From Macrolepiota albuminosa (lineage: Eukaryota > Basidiomycota > Agaricomycetes > Agaricales > Agaricaceae): DNA of 64,000 nucleotides. The notes beneath the pieces were generated by a model. The model was given only the letters and a program-made list of their open reading frames with translations. It searched no databases and was not told where the DNA came from. Position numbers and translations under genes: made by a program. Below, piece by piece: positions 1 through 11,866 of this stretch. Where the stretch lies: the NCBI GenBank assembly GCA_027475525.1, contig JAMWFC010000041.1:124001-188000 (forward strand), written 5' to 3'. How positions within the stretch are numbered: the first letter of the stretch is position 1; each line of letters starts with the position of its first letter.

Positions 1-871
1 GCAATACCTACAGTGGGACAAGGCTATGATTGCAGGCGTGTCCATGGTCAGTGGACTCAGTGCTCATGCAGATTTTGATGGGTAACGAATGACCTTGTAG
101 GGCGGCGGCATTGCTATGGCATTCACCGCACAATTCCCGCACCTCGTGGATGACAAGGTTGTTCTCATCGCTTCTGCTGGAATGATGGAGGTGAGAAATG
201 CTTTCCAGGATTGTCAGATTATCTGATCGTCAGATACCATTTCCAGGCAACAGATATCTCTCGGACTGCAAAATTTATGTCCTCTCCTCTCGTGCAAGCT
301 GTTACTGCCAGTGTACCAGTACAGGTTTCGTATCCTCATCTTAAATCTGTCTGCGTCTGTCCTGATTTGAATCGTAGAAATATCTTCAGCGACTCGCAAC
401 CAAAAACAGCACCTCTACCGCCTCAGCAGAAGCTGAAAAGAAAGAAGATCCTGTTACTGAAGTACGCCCTCTTCCTCTCACTCTATTGACCCATCTTCTG
501 AACCCTCGACAGATTGTGAGACTCCAATCTGCGCATTTGACCGGATACAATGCCGCTTTATCCTCCTCACTCCGAGACGGACCCATCCGTGGGCAAGAGC
601 TGTCATTTACCTCTGAGGGTTTCGCCAATCGCGCCGTTCTTGTCATCCATGTACGTCCTCCATCGTTGTCCAAGTAATTCTCCTTTAACCTCAGTTTCAG
701 GGTACGGATGACAAGACGGTCAACGCACGCTACGCATCACATATTATGTCCCTCCTTCAACCGTCAACGCGAAATCGCTCACGCCTCATCACGTTCGAGG
801 GCGCAGGCCACGACGTCACCATCAGCCATTCCATCCAAGTTACCCAAGCCATGGTTGACTTCTTCAGGTAA
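1..871 (+). CDS. alpha/beta-hydrolase fold protein, 3' part
   Basis: The 5' end lies outside the window. The first exon ends at 46 with the nucleophile elbow GVSM, continued as GG after an intron, giving a G-x-S-x-G serine motif. Following exons read GGGIAMAFTAQFPHL, then DISRTAKFMSSPLV, then IVRLQSAHLTGYNAALSSS. The last exons carry LVIHGTDDKTV (the acid of the triad) and FEGAGHDVTIS (the histidine), ending VDFFR with TAA at 869-871. Introns inferred near 47-89, 192-247, 327-375, 461-511 and 652-700. Ser, Asp and His are all present in the usual order, so the hydrolase looks catalytically competent. The substrate cannot be told. The family includes small lipases, esterases and haloperoxidase-like enzymes. 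Confidence 0.85.
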
Positions 872-2315
872 AAGCATCCTTGCATTGTTCATTCGTTTCA
901 ACATAAATTACTCACTCGCTACCCGCGTACACCTACTATGGTATGGACACGGAAACCCCAAGCCTACTACTGTCTGTTGTGCTTTTAGTTCGACGATTGG
1001 TACTTTAGTGTGTACCTACTCACATATCTATTCCCCTATTACCCAATGTATATACCTTTGTAACAGTGTAGTTGATTCCCCTGTGCTTACTCGTGATTGG
1101 CGGGCCCCCATGGCCGTGCCGTGCTTAGACTTGGACTTGTTCAACCTGAGGAGAGAATCTGGGACGCTTCCAATCGCGTCATCAGTGGGAAAAGAAGCTT
1201 CATTTGGCTTTGGGTTTCTACCGGCATCTGTGATTCCAAACGTCTCATAAAACTTACGGTGAGTGCTTCGACATCTTGAGCATTGAATTCTCTTTAGCAC
1301 AACCCTCAAGGCCTCATGGGTCTACTTTGAAATTTCACGGTGACCTCGGAATTCCCATGGGGAACCGGCTACCTTTCGTACCCTTCGCCGTTCTACTTTC
1401 GCTGTTGCACCTCCTGACATTTCGCCCATGCGGGTACCCGCGCGCACTACCTCCACGAAATAGCTTTGTCGCTCTGGGAGGTGTGGTTCCTGTCCCTGAA
1501 CCGGCAAGCGTCAAGTTCCCACTCTATGGTGACTCAGGTAGGGCTTGGTTTGTGGCGTTGTTTATTCTTGAGCCTGAAACCTATTATCATCGTAAGCTAC
1601 GCCTCATTGAATCGTTTGTGAACGCCGACAATGACCTTCAAGTTCAAGACTTACAAGGCTAAATGTTCACGCAAATTGATCCACAACTACAGGACCCCAC
1701 TTTTTGGACAAATATGGGTTCTTGAAAATTAATTCCTTTGTTGTGGACAGAAGCTACCTGAAGGGTTACTCCGGCTGATCATCAAGGAGCCTCTAGCAAC
1801 TTAGGCATCTCTTGCGTTCGTCGTAAATGTCCCTTACAGATTGTCAGCAATCTGCCCCGGCATGTGCTGGTCCGCCGTTATACAACAGTATTATTAGATT
1901 CAAAGGCATGCGTTTATTGTGTCTAAGGGATGACAATGGAGAAATTACAACCATCGTATGGTTGTTCCTGCCACGTGGAGCAAAAATATAACAAAAGAGG
2001 CAATCCACGCGTAGAACACAAAGCAGAGATGAGTTTTACAGACCCTGGCAGATCCTTTGTGTGTCCGCGATCCCATCATGATCAGAAGTTCCATACAGAT
2101 GTAGGCGCAGTTTTCCCCGTTCGTGGGGTTTAAATATATCATGCTAGCCCTGGTTCCTAATAAGCATAGGCAGTAGATGGAGCACATTCAAGTTAGATCT
2201 ATCAGGAAAGGTCAAACCTCCAAAGCCAATCCTCGAGCGTGAATCCGCGCCCGAGGTGTGATGAAAAGGTGACTCAAATCAGAGGTTGTTTTGTATGAAG
2301 TGGCTACTGAATAAC
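872..2315. other. intergenic, no gene supported
   Basis: Several open frames of 60-180 codons occur here, but none has a recognisable domain or consistent splice structure. The stretch from about 1,280 to 1,660 is open and proline-rich on the plus strand. I could not match it to a family, so it may be noncoding or a decayed gene. Confidence 0.5.
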
Positions 2316-2398
2316 CCGACTTTAGCTCAGTTGGTAGAGCGCAAGACTGTAATGGATATCAAATCTTGATGCCGCCTGTTCGATCCAGGCAAGTCGGA
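2316..2398 (+). tRNA. tRNA-Tyr (anticodon GTA) with a 10-nt intron
   Basis: Acceptor arm CCGACTT (2316-2322) pairs with AAGTCGG (2391-2397), with discriminator A at 2398. The D-arm is TAGCTCAGTTGGTAGAGC. The anticodon stem CAAGA/TCTTG encloses C-T-GTA-A, then a 10-nt intron at 2353-2362 directly 3' of position 37, the canonical site. The T-arm is GCCTG-TTCGATC-CAGGC. A T5 tract at 2412-2416 is a likely RNA polymerase III terminator. Tyr-GTA tRNAs commonly carry introns in eukaryotes. Confidence 0.96.
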
Positions 2399-2738
2399 TG
2401 ACTTCAGAGCCTTTTTAACTATGTAAGTTCTTCCTGAAGTTTTTTTGCACAGGTTGGCATTTCCTGTGCCACAAGGGGTTTTGCAGATAAATGATGGGAA
2501 GCCCAACGTCTCTGATTACCTTTATCAGAACAGACAGTCATTTGTCATGATGTCGTCACTTCGAAAGAGTTTAATATCATAGGAGGGTATAGCAAGATAC
2601 TTCATCGGTCATTGAAAAAAACGTTACAACAAAACAAGGACTCGTCAATCATTCAATTACGTGAATTAAGACAATTAAGGGATATAGACCAAACGTAAAA
2701 ACCGCATTAAAAAAGAGAGAAATTATAAACAATCATGA

Positions 2739-5340
2739 TCATGCAGCCTTCTCGTCTGCGTATTCAATGTTCTATGCAGTGAGTGACACATTAGCCAAAA
2801 TCCAAGCTATGACGAGGAATATATTACCTCGCGAGGAATGCCCTTGGCGTGGTGCACAAAGGTCTCGTTATCAGCAAGGATCTTCGCGCGGTATTTCTCA
2901 GAGTTGATGACTAGAGGATACAGCGATGAGAACGTTCTGAATTCATTTCACAAGAAGCAGTAAGACTCACCACTTGATTCGCGATACAGAAGATCAATCT
3001 GTTCAAGGGAAAGACCCTTAGTTTCAGGGACGAAGAAGTATCTATCCAGTGATGTTTGTTAGTGAGATATTCAAAATGGCGCGTCGGGAGATGACGTACG
3101 CGAAGATGAGGCATCCAGCACAAGTCGAACCCCAGATAAAGAAAACCTTCACACCGAGATCAGCGGTCTTGACACCAAGCACGCCAGTGGTCGATTTGTT
3201 GACAAGGTATGGGGTGGCATAGCCTACGAGAGAGATGTAAGAAAGGATCGTTAGAGAATGAAAAGACGCCTTACCGATGCCAAAGTTCCAAAGCCAGTTA
3301 CTGGCGACGGCGAGAGACATGGACTTGGCACGGATGTTGAGAGGCTTGCACAGGAGTTAGGCTAACTCATTCGGAATCTATGTTCTTAATGGCACTTACA
3401 GAGAGTTCACCGGTAAGCACCCATACGACAGGTCCCCAGGAAGTGGCGAAGAATGCGATGTAGCTGAAGGTACCATCACGTCAACAATCCAGCTCGTTGA
3501 AGTCCAAGTATTTCTACGTACATGCACACGAAAGCGATTAGGACACGCTGAGCGGGCAGGTCGACAGAGTGATCGGCCTTAATGTGACCAGCAGTAACAC
3601 CGACCTATGAAAAACGCCTGAGTACTTTTCCACTGACGCGAAGGACACAGAAACGCACAATAGCGACGATGTATTCGGAGAGACACATGCCAGCGGCACC
3701 AATAAGTAGGAGGCGCCTACGGCCGACCCTATCGATGAGCTGAATACCGATGATGGTCATGACAGTGTTGACAACATCGCAAATGATGCTGTAATGGGCG
3801 GTTAGCATTCATTTCAAATGAGACTGAGACTATTGTAATTACGTGATGATGAAGCCGTTTTTGATACCGGCAGTTTTGAAGAAAGTCTAATGTATTCTGG
3901 TCAGGAAAGTGGATACTTTCTGATCGATGCAAAGCTTACAGTGCCGTAGTAGACTATGAGATGCTGGTAAGCATTGACATGACAATATACAAAACACAAA
4001 TGACTTACAAATGAAGTTGATACCAGTCAGTTGTTGCCACTGTGTATGTCCAGGTAAAATATGTACGATCGAAAACAAAACAGAGTGCTTACTCCTTGGA
4101 TAAGGATACCAGTCCAGGTTCGAAGACCATTCTTGCCTTCAGTGTTGCGGAAGCAGTCTATCTACTTGTTAGACTCGCTTGGGTGAGATAAAACAGAATA
4201 ACCATACCTAGGTAAGAGCCGCTTCCAATCTTACGATCGGCCTCAAGGGCAGCCATGATCTCATCAAACTCGGCTGCGACTTCGGGTGAGTCAGAGGGTT
4301 GAGTGAGGAGGCGACCAAGAGCCGATTTTCCGGCCGCCTCTTTGCCCTTCTTAAGTAAGTAACGAGGACTCTCGGGAAGGAACAACTAATCGAGTGTCAA
4401 CTACCAATTTATCTCGAGATTGATGAAATTGAATACCATTCCGATGACGAGGACAGCAGCCCAAACGAATTGGACAGCAATAGGGATTCTCCATGAAGAA
4501 TGATTTGGTCGGTCCTTGGTGGCATTGAGAACAATGGCAGCAAGGAGAGCACCGATGGTGACTGCGAAAGAGTTGAGCTTTAGGAAATGAATTCGATCGA
4601 GATAAACGCACTGGTGAGTTGGTAAAGACCGACGATTGCTCCACGCATACTCTTGGGGGAACACTCCGATTGGTACATCGGAACAAGGCAAGAAATGAGA
4701 CCGACACCGAGACCGGCAATGACTGATGTCCTGGCTGAGCACAAATTTGTGACGGAAATAGAAGCATACTCACCACGTCCAACGACGAAAACGACCCAAT
4801 GAGTATCGAGTTGCAGACCGACGCCAAGGGAGAACACTGCGCAAGAAGCAATGATACCCCACTTACGGCCAATGAAGTCAGCCATAGGGTAGGCAAGCAG
4901 GGCTCCGAAAAAAGTTCCAGCAGAAAGTATGGAGACCTAAAACCGAAGGAAAACTTTGGTTCATTATTGATACAGAGGAAATGCACTGCTTACCACTAAA
5001 CTCTGATCAGGAGTAGGAATATACCAGCCGAGGTTTTCTCCAGAAGTATCGAAGATGCCGAATTGTTGGAGCCAATCTTGCATGGCGATAATACCACCGA
5101 TCGTTCCAGTGTCATAACTTTAGACCGCAAAGGTGTCAGAGCTGTTAAAAAGCTCAAGTTCGACGTGAAATGCATACCCGAACAGGATACCACCAAAAGC
5201 TTATATTCAAGATCTGTTAGGTCAAAGAAACAGCAAGAGAGAGGGTCGGAGAACGTACCGGCGAAGGCAGACATCACCACTGACCAGAAGAGGGACTTAC
5301 TTCCCACTCCAGCACCATCTCCTCCTGGTCCGCCAGCCAT
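2739..5340 (-). CDS. MFS sugar (hexose) transporter
   Basis: About 530 residues, with 12 membrane segments expected, encoded by roughly ten exons. Start ATG at 5340-5338 (MAGGPGGDGAG); stop TGA at 2741-2739 after the last exon, NIEYADEKAA. Sugar-porter signatures appear in order: YDTGTIGGI in helix 1; ADFIGRKWG in the loop between helices 2 and 3; SECSPKSMRGAIVG; FLPESPRYLLKKG; WQQLTGINFI in helix 7; IDRVGRRRLLLIG; and VPETKGLSLEQID before a short tail. This is the fungal HXT/monosaccharide transporter type, acting as a plasma-membrane facilitator or proton symporter; the substrate is probably glucose or another hexose. The promoter side (5,341-5,640) has GC-rich CCCCGGCC, which could be a carbon-catabolite repressor site, but that is inference. 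Confidence 0.93.
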
Positions 5341-7663
5341 TGCACAAATTACTATGAAGCAAGAACTTTCAACACAAAATAGAAGGGTTCACACCAGGAA
5401 GTGTAGTGGCGGAAGGTCAAAGAAAGTTGGGTGTTCATTAGTTCATTTAAATAACGACCCCTGGATGAGCCCCGGCCGGAATGGTAAGGGTTATTTTTAA
5501 CCCCCACACGAGAATCGGGTGCCCACAAGTTGGCATGCGGTATTTGGCTTGGCAATTGATGCAGGAAACTCTAGATGATGCCGTAGGCGACGTCGAACGA
5601 GAAGCAGAAAAATGCTCGATCGTCTAAAAAATAGTCGATCGCGTCCATGTGTCAAGAGAAAAAAAATCCGGGATCAGTCCCATCGGGCTCTCTAAGTCTC
5701 CGCAAAGAGGACAAGCATCGATTGCGTGCGACGTGTATCCGCAGGAAAGTGGACAGACCAAGGAGCTGTCGTATTCCACTCCATGTCAACCGCGGACATC
5801 GGTCATTGCATATGCGTCACCCATGTTCCGTGCGCCATCACCGGTTGTCACAATAAGCATGGATCGTGAAACGAGTGTGCCTAGAAGTATGTTGCCCCCA
5901 TGTAAGCTTCACGACAGATCATTTTTCATCAGAAATGGCCCTTAAACTATAGTCGTCATAACAAAGTTATCCAGGTAGGTTGGAAGCCTTGTAGATCTCT
6001 CTACTCCTCCCAATTTAGTCAGGTCAGGAAGCCTCGTGAAAAAAATATGAGTCCGTTCATGCGCCTATGCATTCTTCCCCATTGAATGGAAATGGTATAG
6101 AGGAAAATATATGTACGACTTCTTTTTCTCACGGACGACTATACAGACCGCTTAACGGGTATTCCCCGGCTTTCATTGAAACTCCGCACCGGTCTGAGGT
6201 GGATCTTGTTTCTTTCATTCCGACGTTCCTTTGTTTCCTTATGGTTGCGGAAGTGATGAATTCCAGTCGATTCGTGTGCCATATGGAAGCAAAATGATTG
6301 CCGGATGACCCCATCAGCAATACACGTCTAGATCCTAAGCATTGACGCTGATTCCTGTTGTGCTAGGTCCGTCTCCATATTTCCCGGAAAAGGCTTCTTC
6401 ATCCCCAAAAGATTGCATCTAATGATCTGCGGGCCATGTTCTCACTACCGGCTGCCCCGCGCCCAATACTCTATGACAAATTTTTGGCCCTTTCAATCCC
6501 AAACTTCGGGACTGAGGTCTAGTTTTACATAGCCCGTATGATAAACTAGTCAGCGAGCAAGCATCTGTAACAAACATTATGCCTTGAATTGATAAGACAA
6601 ATCTAGTTGGGAGATTGCCTCAACTGTCCTTAGCAATAATGATGGAGGCGGATTCGAAGTCCTGTCATGTGAAGGAAAGAAACTCAACTTACGTTGTTTT
6701 AGAGCGTTGATTACATTGTCAGAACAACGTCATCGATATCTAGTATCATTAGTAAAATTCAACCTATGCAAGTCGCAATTTCCGCAACCACGGAGTAAGG
6801 CCTGGAGCATACGAAACCCCTGCGTCATTGTCATTCAGGATCCGAAATGTGCCTGGTGCTTCAAACAAGTCTGGGGCGTCGACTTCCTCGGAGCGGGACC
6901 CGATTTCCGTAAATAAACCCATCTACTTGGACCAGAGTAAGTCATGTAGAATTCCACACAGTCCGGATATTACGATGCGATGGAGAATGAAAAGAATATC
7001 TATAGTAGAGGAAACATAGTAGACTGTATTATCGATCTCATCTCAATTAAGGCTGTGATGATTGGCGCGCATGGGACTGAGGGCTTGATAATGGGGTTTG
7101 GGTGAGTGTTTGCGGGAAGAAATTATAGTCTTGAGTCGGCCCGCTAAACTCTAGGCTAACTACGAGGGACTATTCGGGTACGAGGTAGAATAGAACGTAG
7201 AATGTGACGTTAGTGATCTAAACGACAAGAGCCGTTGCCCGAATTAACTGCATACTTGCCCGGTACATATCACCATTCGAGGCTGGAGCGACATCGGAAG
7301 TTTCAGATATCTGCCTGTGAATGAGCACTACTCAGTATGAAACCAATACTGGACTAGACTGGATTAACTGCAATCACAATTTCACATACAAAGGATACAT
7401 TTGTCATGTGGGACATGCAAAGCGATCAATCATCAGATTTACAAATGGTATGTTCGCGTTATCCTGGTCTATGTACAATACAAAGTGATGCTTTGTGTCT
7501 ATTGTTTGCGTGGCGAGAGACGGGGCGAGACCAGGTGCGACGCCAAAGTTCCCTCATACGGCTATGACCATCGACACTTTTGGTTCATGCAGAATTGATG
7601 GATGCGGGTAGTAGACGGGGAAGGGGAAAGACGTTACGCTGATGAAGAATGATAATCATAGAT
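5341..7663. other. intergenic, no gene recognised
   Basis: This 2.3-kb gap contains only short open frames without recognisable domains. It includes the upstream region of the sugar transporter and the 3' side of the coatomer gene. No repeat with another part of the window was noticed. Confidence 0.5.
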
Positions 7664-10600
7664 TCACGATGCATCTACTAATACGCCATCTTCTGACTTC
7701 CGTCTCACATGAGTTTCTAGTCATGGTAAAGATTGATTTAATTGAGGAGTCATTCATAGTGAGCGCTGAATACTCACCAGCAACTAATACTTGTTGCCAG
7801 TCCTCCTCGAACAGTTCAGGGTTAGAGCTAGGATCCGCGATAGACGCTGCTAATTTTGGGCGTTTTTTGCTCACGAGCTCAGCCTTCCATGCCTCAACGG
7901 CTTTTGATGCGTGACTGATTGCGTCAGGAAACAATTAGATTAGGAAGGACGGAGGAACGGAGCTTACGAACCTCGGAGCATATGTACGTGCAAACAACGC
8001 AGCTTCGGGCGCCCGCTGTGTTTTCACTAATAGATCCACGCACGCGCCTGCATCACCAAGTTGGAATCTCGTCGCGAACGCCAGGTTATTCTGCCCCTTC
8101 TCCTCTGAAGACAGAAACAAAAACACAAGTCAACCACTTCCATCACACGTCCAGACAACAAAAGAAATTACGAACCAGCTTTCTCGGCCAGCGCCTGCAA
8201 TCCCGCCCGATCGCCCGTCGCCGATAAGAGAAGCATAAGCGCGCTCAAATCATTCGCCTTCTCAAAACATTGCCGTGCAAGGTCGAATCTCCAAACCGTC
8301 AAGGCACGATCTCCCAAAGCCTTCCACTTCAGCTCGGCTTCAGTTTCCGGTACATTACGCGTGATTTCGAGGGCAGTATCGAGATCATCCAGCTGGAGCG
8401 CAAGGTCGAACTTGTGGTCCGAATCGGTAGTCAGCTTAATTGCAAGCTCCTTCAGGTCTACAATGAAACCATAATCAACAACACTCCAGAGATGGGTATA
8501 TGCACGTTGTACCCTTGCTTTCCAGGAACCGAGCAACCTTATTCAATTGATCTTTCGGCAGAGAAGGCAGAATCTCGGCGGCCGCGTCCATGTCTCCGCG
8601 CAACACAGCAGTTTGGTACTCGACAACAGTGAGTGAGAGCGAGTAGCCATAGATGTGCATATCTTTGTCGGCAAGATATACGCGATTGTGCGCAGGCATG
8701 TATCCGAGAAGGTAGAGAGGGCTAAATTCAACATAAGATGGCAGTTTCGGATGGAGCAAGATATATGAAAAAGAGACTTACGTGTCGAAGGGGCTGATGG
8801 TATAGGAGTCGTTGCCAACGAAGTAGCAGAGGCGGTTGTTCGCAGTGGTATAGATGAAGCAGTCGCCGACCCATTTGGCCGTCTTCACGCTGTTAAACTG
8901 CATTAGACAGATAGTCTCAGCTAACGCAAAGGCCCTTCTCACCTTTCAGAGACATCGGCAATGACCTCGAAAGCCTCTTCCACACCCTCATCGGTAATGG
9001 ACGATCCCTCTGCAACTTTGGCGTCATAGGCGTCCTGGTCGAAGCGGAGGATGTAGAAGGATTCTTCAGAAGTGATGGCAACCAGTGAACCACTTCCAGA
9101 CCAATACACCTACGCAGCACATGAAACCTAAGCTATAGTGGTGGTCTCCTGAGAAACTTACGTTCTTTGCATCAACATCAATTCGTCTCACAATCTCACC
9201 AGTCTCCCAATCCCAGAATAATACAAACCCTGCACCCCGTGCACCAAGGAGAGTTCCTCCATGCAGACCATCAACTGCCCAGCTTCCAGAACCCTTCATA
9301 CCTGCCCCTGGACGTTCCTTGAAATTTTTGTACACCTTCAGCTTAACTTTACTCTCGAGAACAGCATATGTGTTGGAGTCCGGCCCCCACGCGAAAGAAA
9401 TACCGTTACCGAACGCCTTGTTACGCCAGGCAAGTGCAGTGTATATGATATGTTCACCATCGCCAACGACCGTCACGAAGCGACCATTAGGTGAGTGTAG
9501 AAGAGATTGCGCGAAGATCTCGGTGTTGCCAATTTCCTTGACGGAGAGAGGCAACCGGGAGCCTTCAGATTGGGAGGTGAGGTCGTCTGATAGGAGCTGG
9601 AGGTTTCCTGACAAAACTTCATGGTTCTTGGTGTAGACGAGCTTGCCCGAGGGGTCCAAGCTGAACGTCGGCTCGTCCCGCCCGAGCTTGATCACGACGA
9701 CACCTTCATCAAAACCAAATGCGACTTCATTCGCATCCTTACGAAGGGCGATACACCATGCGCGTTCAAGGGCGTATGAAAGCGTGTTTTCGATGCGGTA
9801 TGTGCCACTGTTCCAGATCTTAATGGCGCCGTCTTCACTACCTGAAATGATAATCGGCAAATTGGGATGGAAAATCGCAAAGGAGACATTGTTGGTGTGG
9901 CCTTCCATCGTCTGCACACAACTCTTGCTGAGGTAGTCCCAGACTTTAACGGTCTTGTCGTCGCCAGTAGTCACGAGATATGGCTTGTCTGAGCCGGGGT
10001 AAAAGTCGACGTAGTTTACACCCTTTTCGTGTGCATCCATTGTAAAATTGGCCGTGGAGGAGCCTATTGACCACATCTTGACGGTACGATCGAGACAGGC
10101 GGAGGCGAAGGTATTGGAATCTTTCGGATTGAACGCGAGGTTCATGATGTAGTGCGTGTGACCTTCGTATACCTTCAAGAACGTTAATATAACGCGACCT
10201 CGACCGAATCACTCTCACCTGAATGTTCTTCCAATTCTTCTCCCAGTCCCAAGCTTTGATCGTCATGTCGTCGCTTCCCGTTAGCACAATGCTGGCAGTA
10301 GGATGAACCGTCAAGCATCGAATGTAGTCAGGATGGGCCTCAAAAGAAGCAACTTTCTCCATTGTATTATAGTTGAAAACGCGCAATTGGAAGTCATCCG
10401 ATCCAGCCACAAACCAGTTCTTTCGTGCAATGAACTTGACACAGCGCACAGGCACTTCCGCGACTTCAAACGTCTTCACAATGGCACCCGTCTCATGGTT
10501 ATATATGTTGACCGAGCCATTATAAAGACCGGTGAGCAGCCATGGTTCTGTTGGATGAAAGTCGACACCCTTGACACGATCTGACCGCGAGAATAGTTTC

Positions 10601-10673
10601 CGCTATAACTACAGTTCAACGAGTTGGTTGATATAAGCATATAGTCCCAACGTACGTTCACTTCAAAGAGCAT
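7664..10673 (-). CDS. SEC27: coatomer subunit beta' (beta'-COP)
   Basis: WD40 subunit of the COPI coat that drives retrograde Golgi-to-ER vesicle transport and binds dilysine cargo signals. The N-terminus MLFEVN joins [17 protein letters not shown] after the first intron (about 10,607-10,655). Propeller 1 shows [36 protein letters not shown] and [14 protein letters not shown] repeats. Propeller 2 contains [20 protein letters not shown] and [12 protein letters not shown]. The alpha-solenoid carries [21 protein letters not shown] and a WKALGDRAL segment. The reading ends [17 protein letters not shown] with TGA at 7666-7664, giving about 835 residues, a little short of the animal protein because the acidic tail is reduced. 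An upstream in-frame ATG at 10688 would add five residues. The gene looks intact and single-copy. Confidence 0.95.
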
Positions 10674-11866
10674 TGATACCACCCGCAAACGACCAGAATC
10701 TTCAAGAGAAAGTGAGCGAGTGGTGTTAGAAGATACGTGGAATGATCGTAGACGTTACGTAAGCTGCCACAGTCATAAGCTTGGAAGCAACTGAGTTCCT
10801 CAAAAAAGTTCTTCATTATCTGAGTAGAACAAGCTCAGCTCCGTAGTCTTCGGCGCTTTTCCCTCCTGATATCAGTGGTTCGACTTTAACGGTGTGTCTT
10901 CAATAGCTTCTCACTAATGAAACTGAAGTGCTGTGGGTGTGGTACGACACAAGACACTTGAATCCCGTGTGGTCGACAGTGATCTTGCACAAAAGAATAT
11001 GAAGATATGATACGAGCGGATAATGTGTTCTTTGGGAGTTAGCGGATATGAATGAAATGAGGCTCCAACCGAGCGTTTGATTTTGACCGCGTCAATCTCA
11101 CAGCACGATACCACGCTCTTGTACTCAAATCGTCCCCGTTTCCGGTTGCTCTTATGGGCATTATTTTCTGAACCTTCCTCGAGTCATTTCCGCGACCGGG
11201 AAAATCATTGTGGCTCAACCTTCATCTTCATATTTTCTCTCTCAAAAGTTGTCGACACCTTCGGTCTTCTTCTGTTCAATACCTCTGACTGAACTGACTT
11301 TTGGACTCTGTTTCTGGACTCATTTGTGATCGGATCGCGCGTTCTCACTGGCAGTCTATCGAATCCGTCTGTTGAACTAAAAGCAAAATCCTGTCAGCCA
11401 CCTATGAAAGTGATCAATATTGTATAACCTTCCAGGCCTTGGGCGCCAAGACTTGGTCCTGTAATGGCTGTGGTTGACCGATCACAGCTCGTTGCAGCGG
11501 CTCCAGGTGCAGCTTCAGCGATACTCATCCGTGTGTCGTCGACAGCATCGTGCATACTGGAGCTGCCCGACTACCTGGATGGTTACTTTTTGCTGGACTT
11601 CGGTAGATCTTGCATCGTTTTTCAAAAATTTTCCCACTGAAAAAGTTTCGCTTTTCTTCAGCAACCTTGGGATCTCGTACCAGACGAGTATAGGGCTTTC
11701 TATACTACATTAAATGTACAACAGCAAAAAGCGATACCATATAAGCGATCTCGTGTCTCTTGGGTAAACTGACTTCTTGATATTGAGCATCAAGGAGCAA
11801 AAAGGGTTGTACCAGAATGCATTGTACGCATGCTACCTGTTTCAGAAGCAGCATCGTCGGATTCTT
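10674..11866. other. intergenic with one diverged dispersed repeat
   Basis: Upstream region of the coatomer gene and 3' side of the membrane-protein gene. The only structure noticed is the repeat at about 11,368-11,600, annotated separately. Open frames here are short and have no recognisable domain. Confidence 0.5.
11368..11600 (+). repeat. diverged dispersed repeat, copy 1
   Basis: This stretch aligns with 16,848-17,090 in the same orientation. Shared blocks include TGTCAGCCAC, CCAGGCCT(T/C)GGGCGCCAAGA, TCACAGCTCG and CAGCGGCTCCAGGT. Identity in the core is roughly 75% by eye. A weakly similar open frame (M..HSS.QRLQVQL) exists in both copies, but whether it is coding cannot be decided. 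Confidence 0.75.

Noticed and set aside
869..960. Possible additional intron and exon at the end of the hydrolase (GTAAAAG after TTCAG)
   Set aside because: The in-frame TAA falls where family members normally end, so the simpler reading of a stop was kept.
1276..1662. 128-codon proline-rich frame after the hydrolase
   Set aside because: I considered an epoxide-hydrolase-like relic but could not align catalytic motifs convincingly in any frame.
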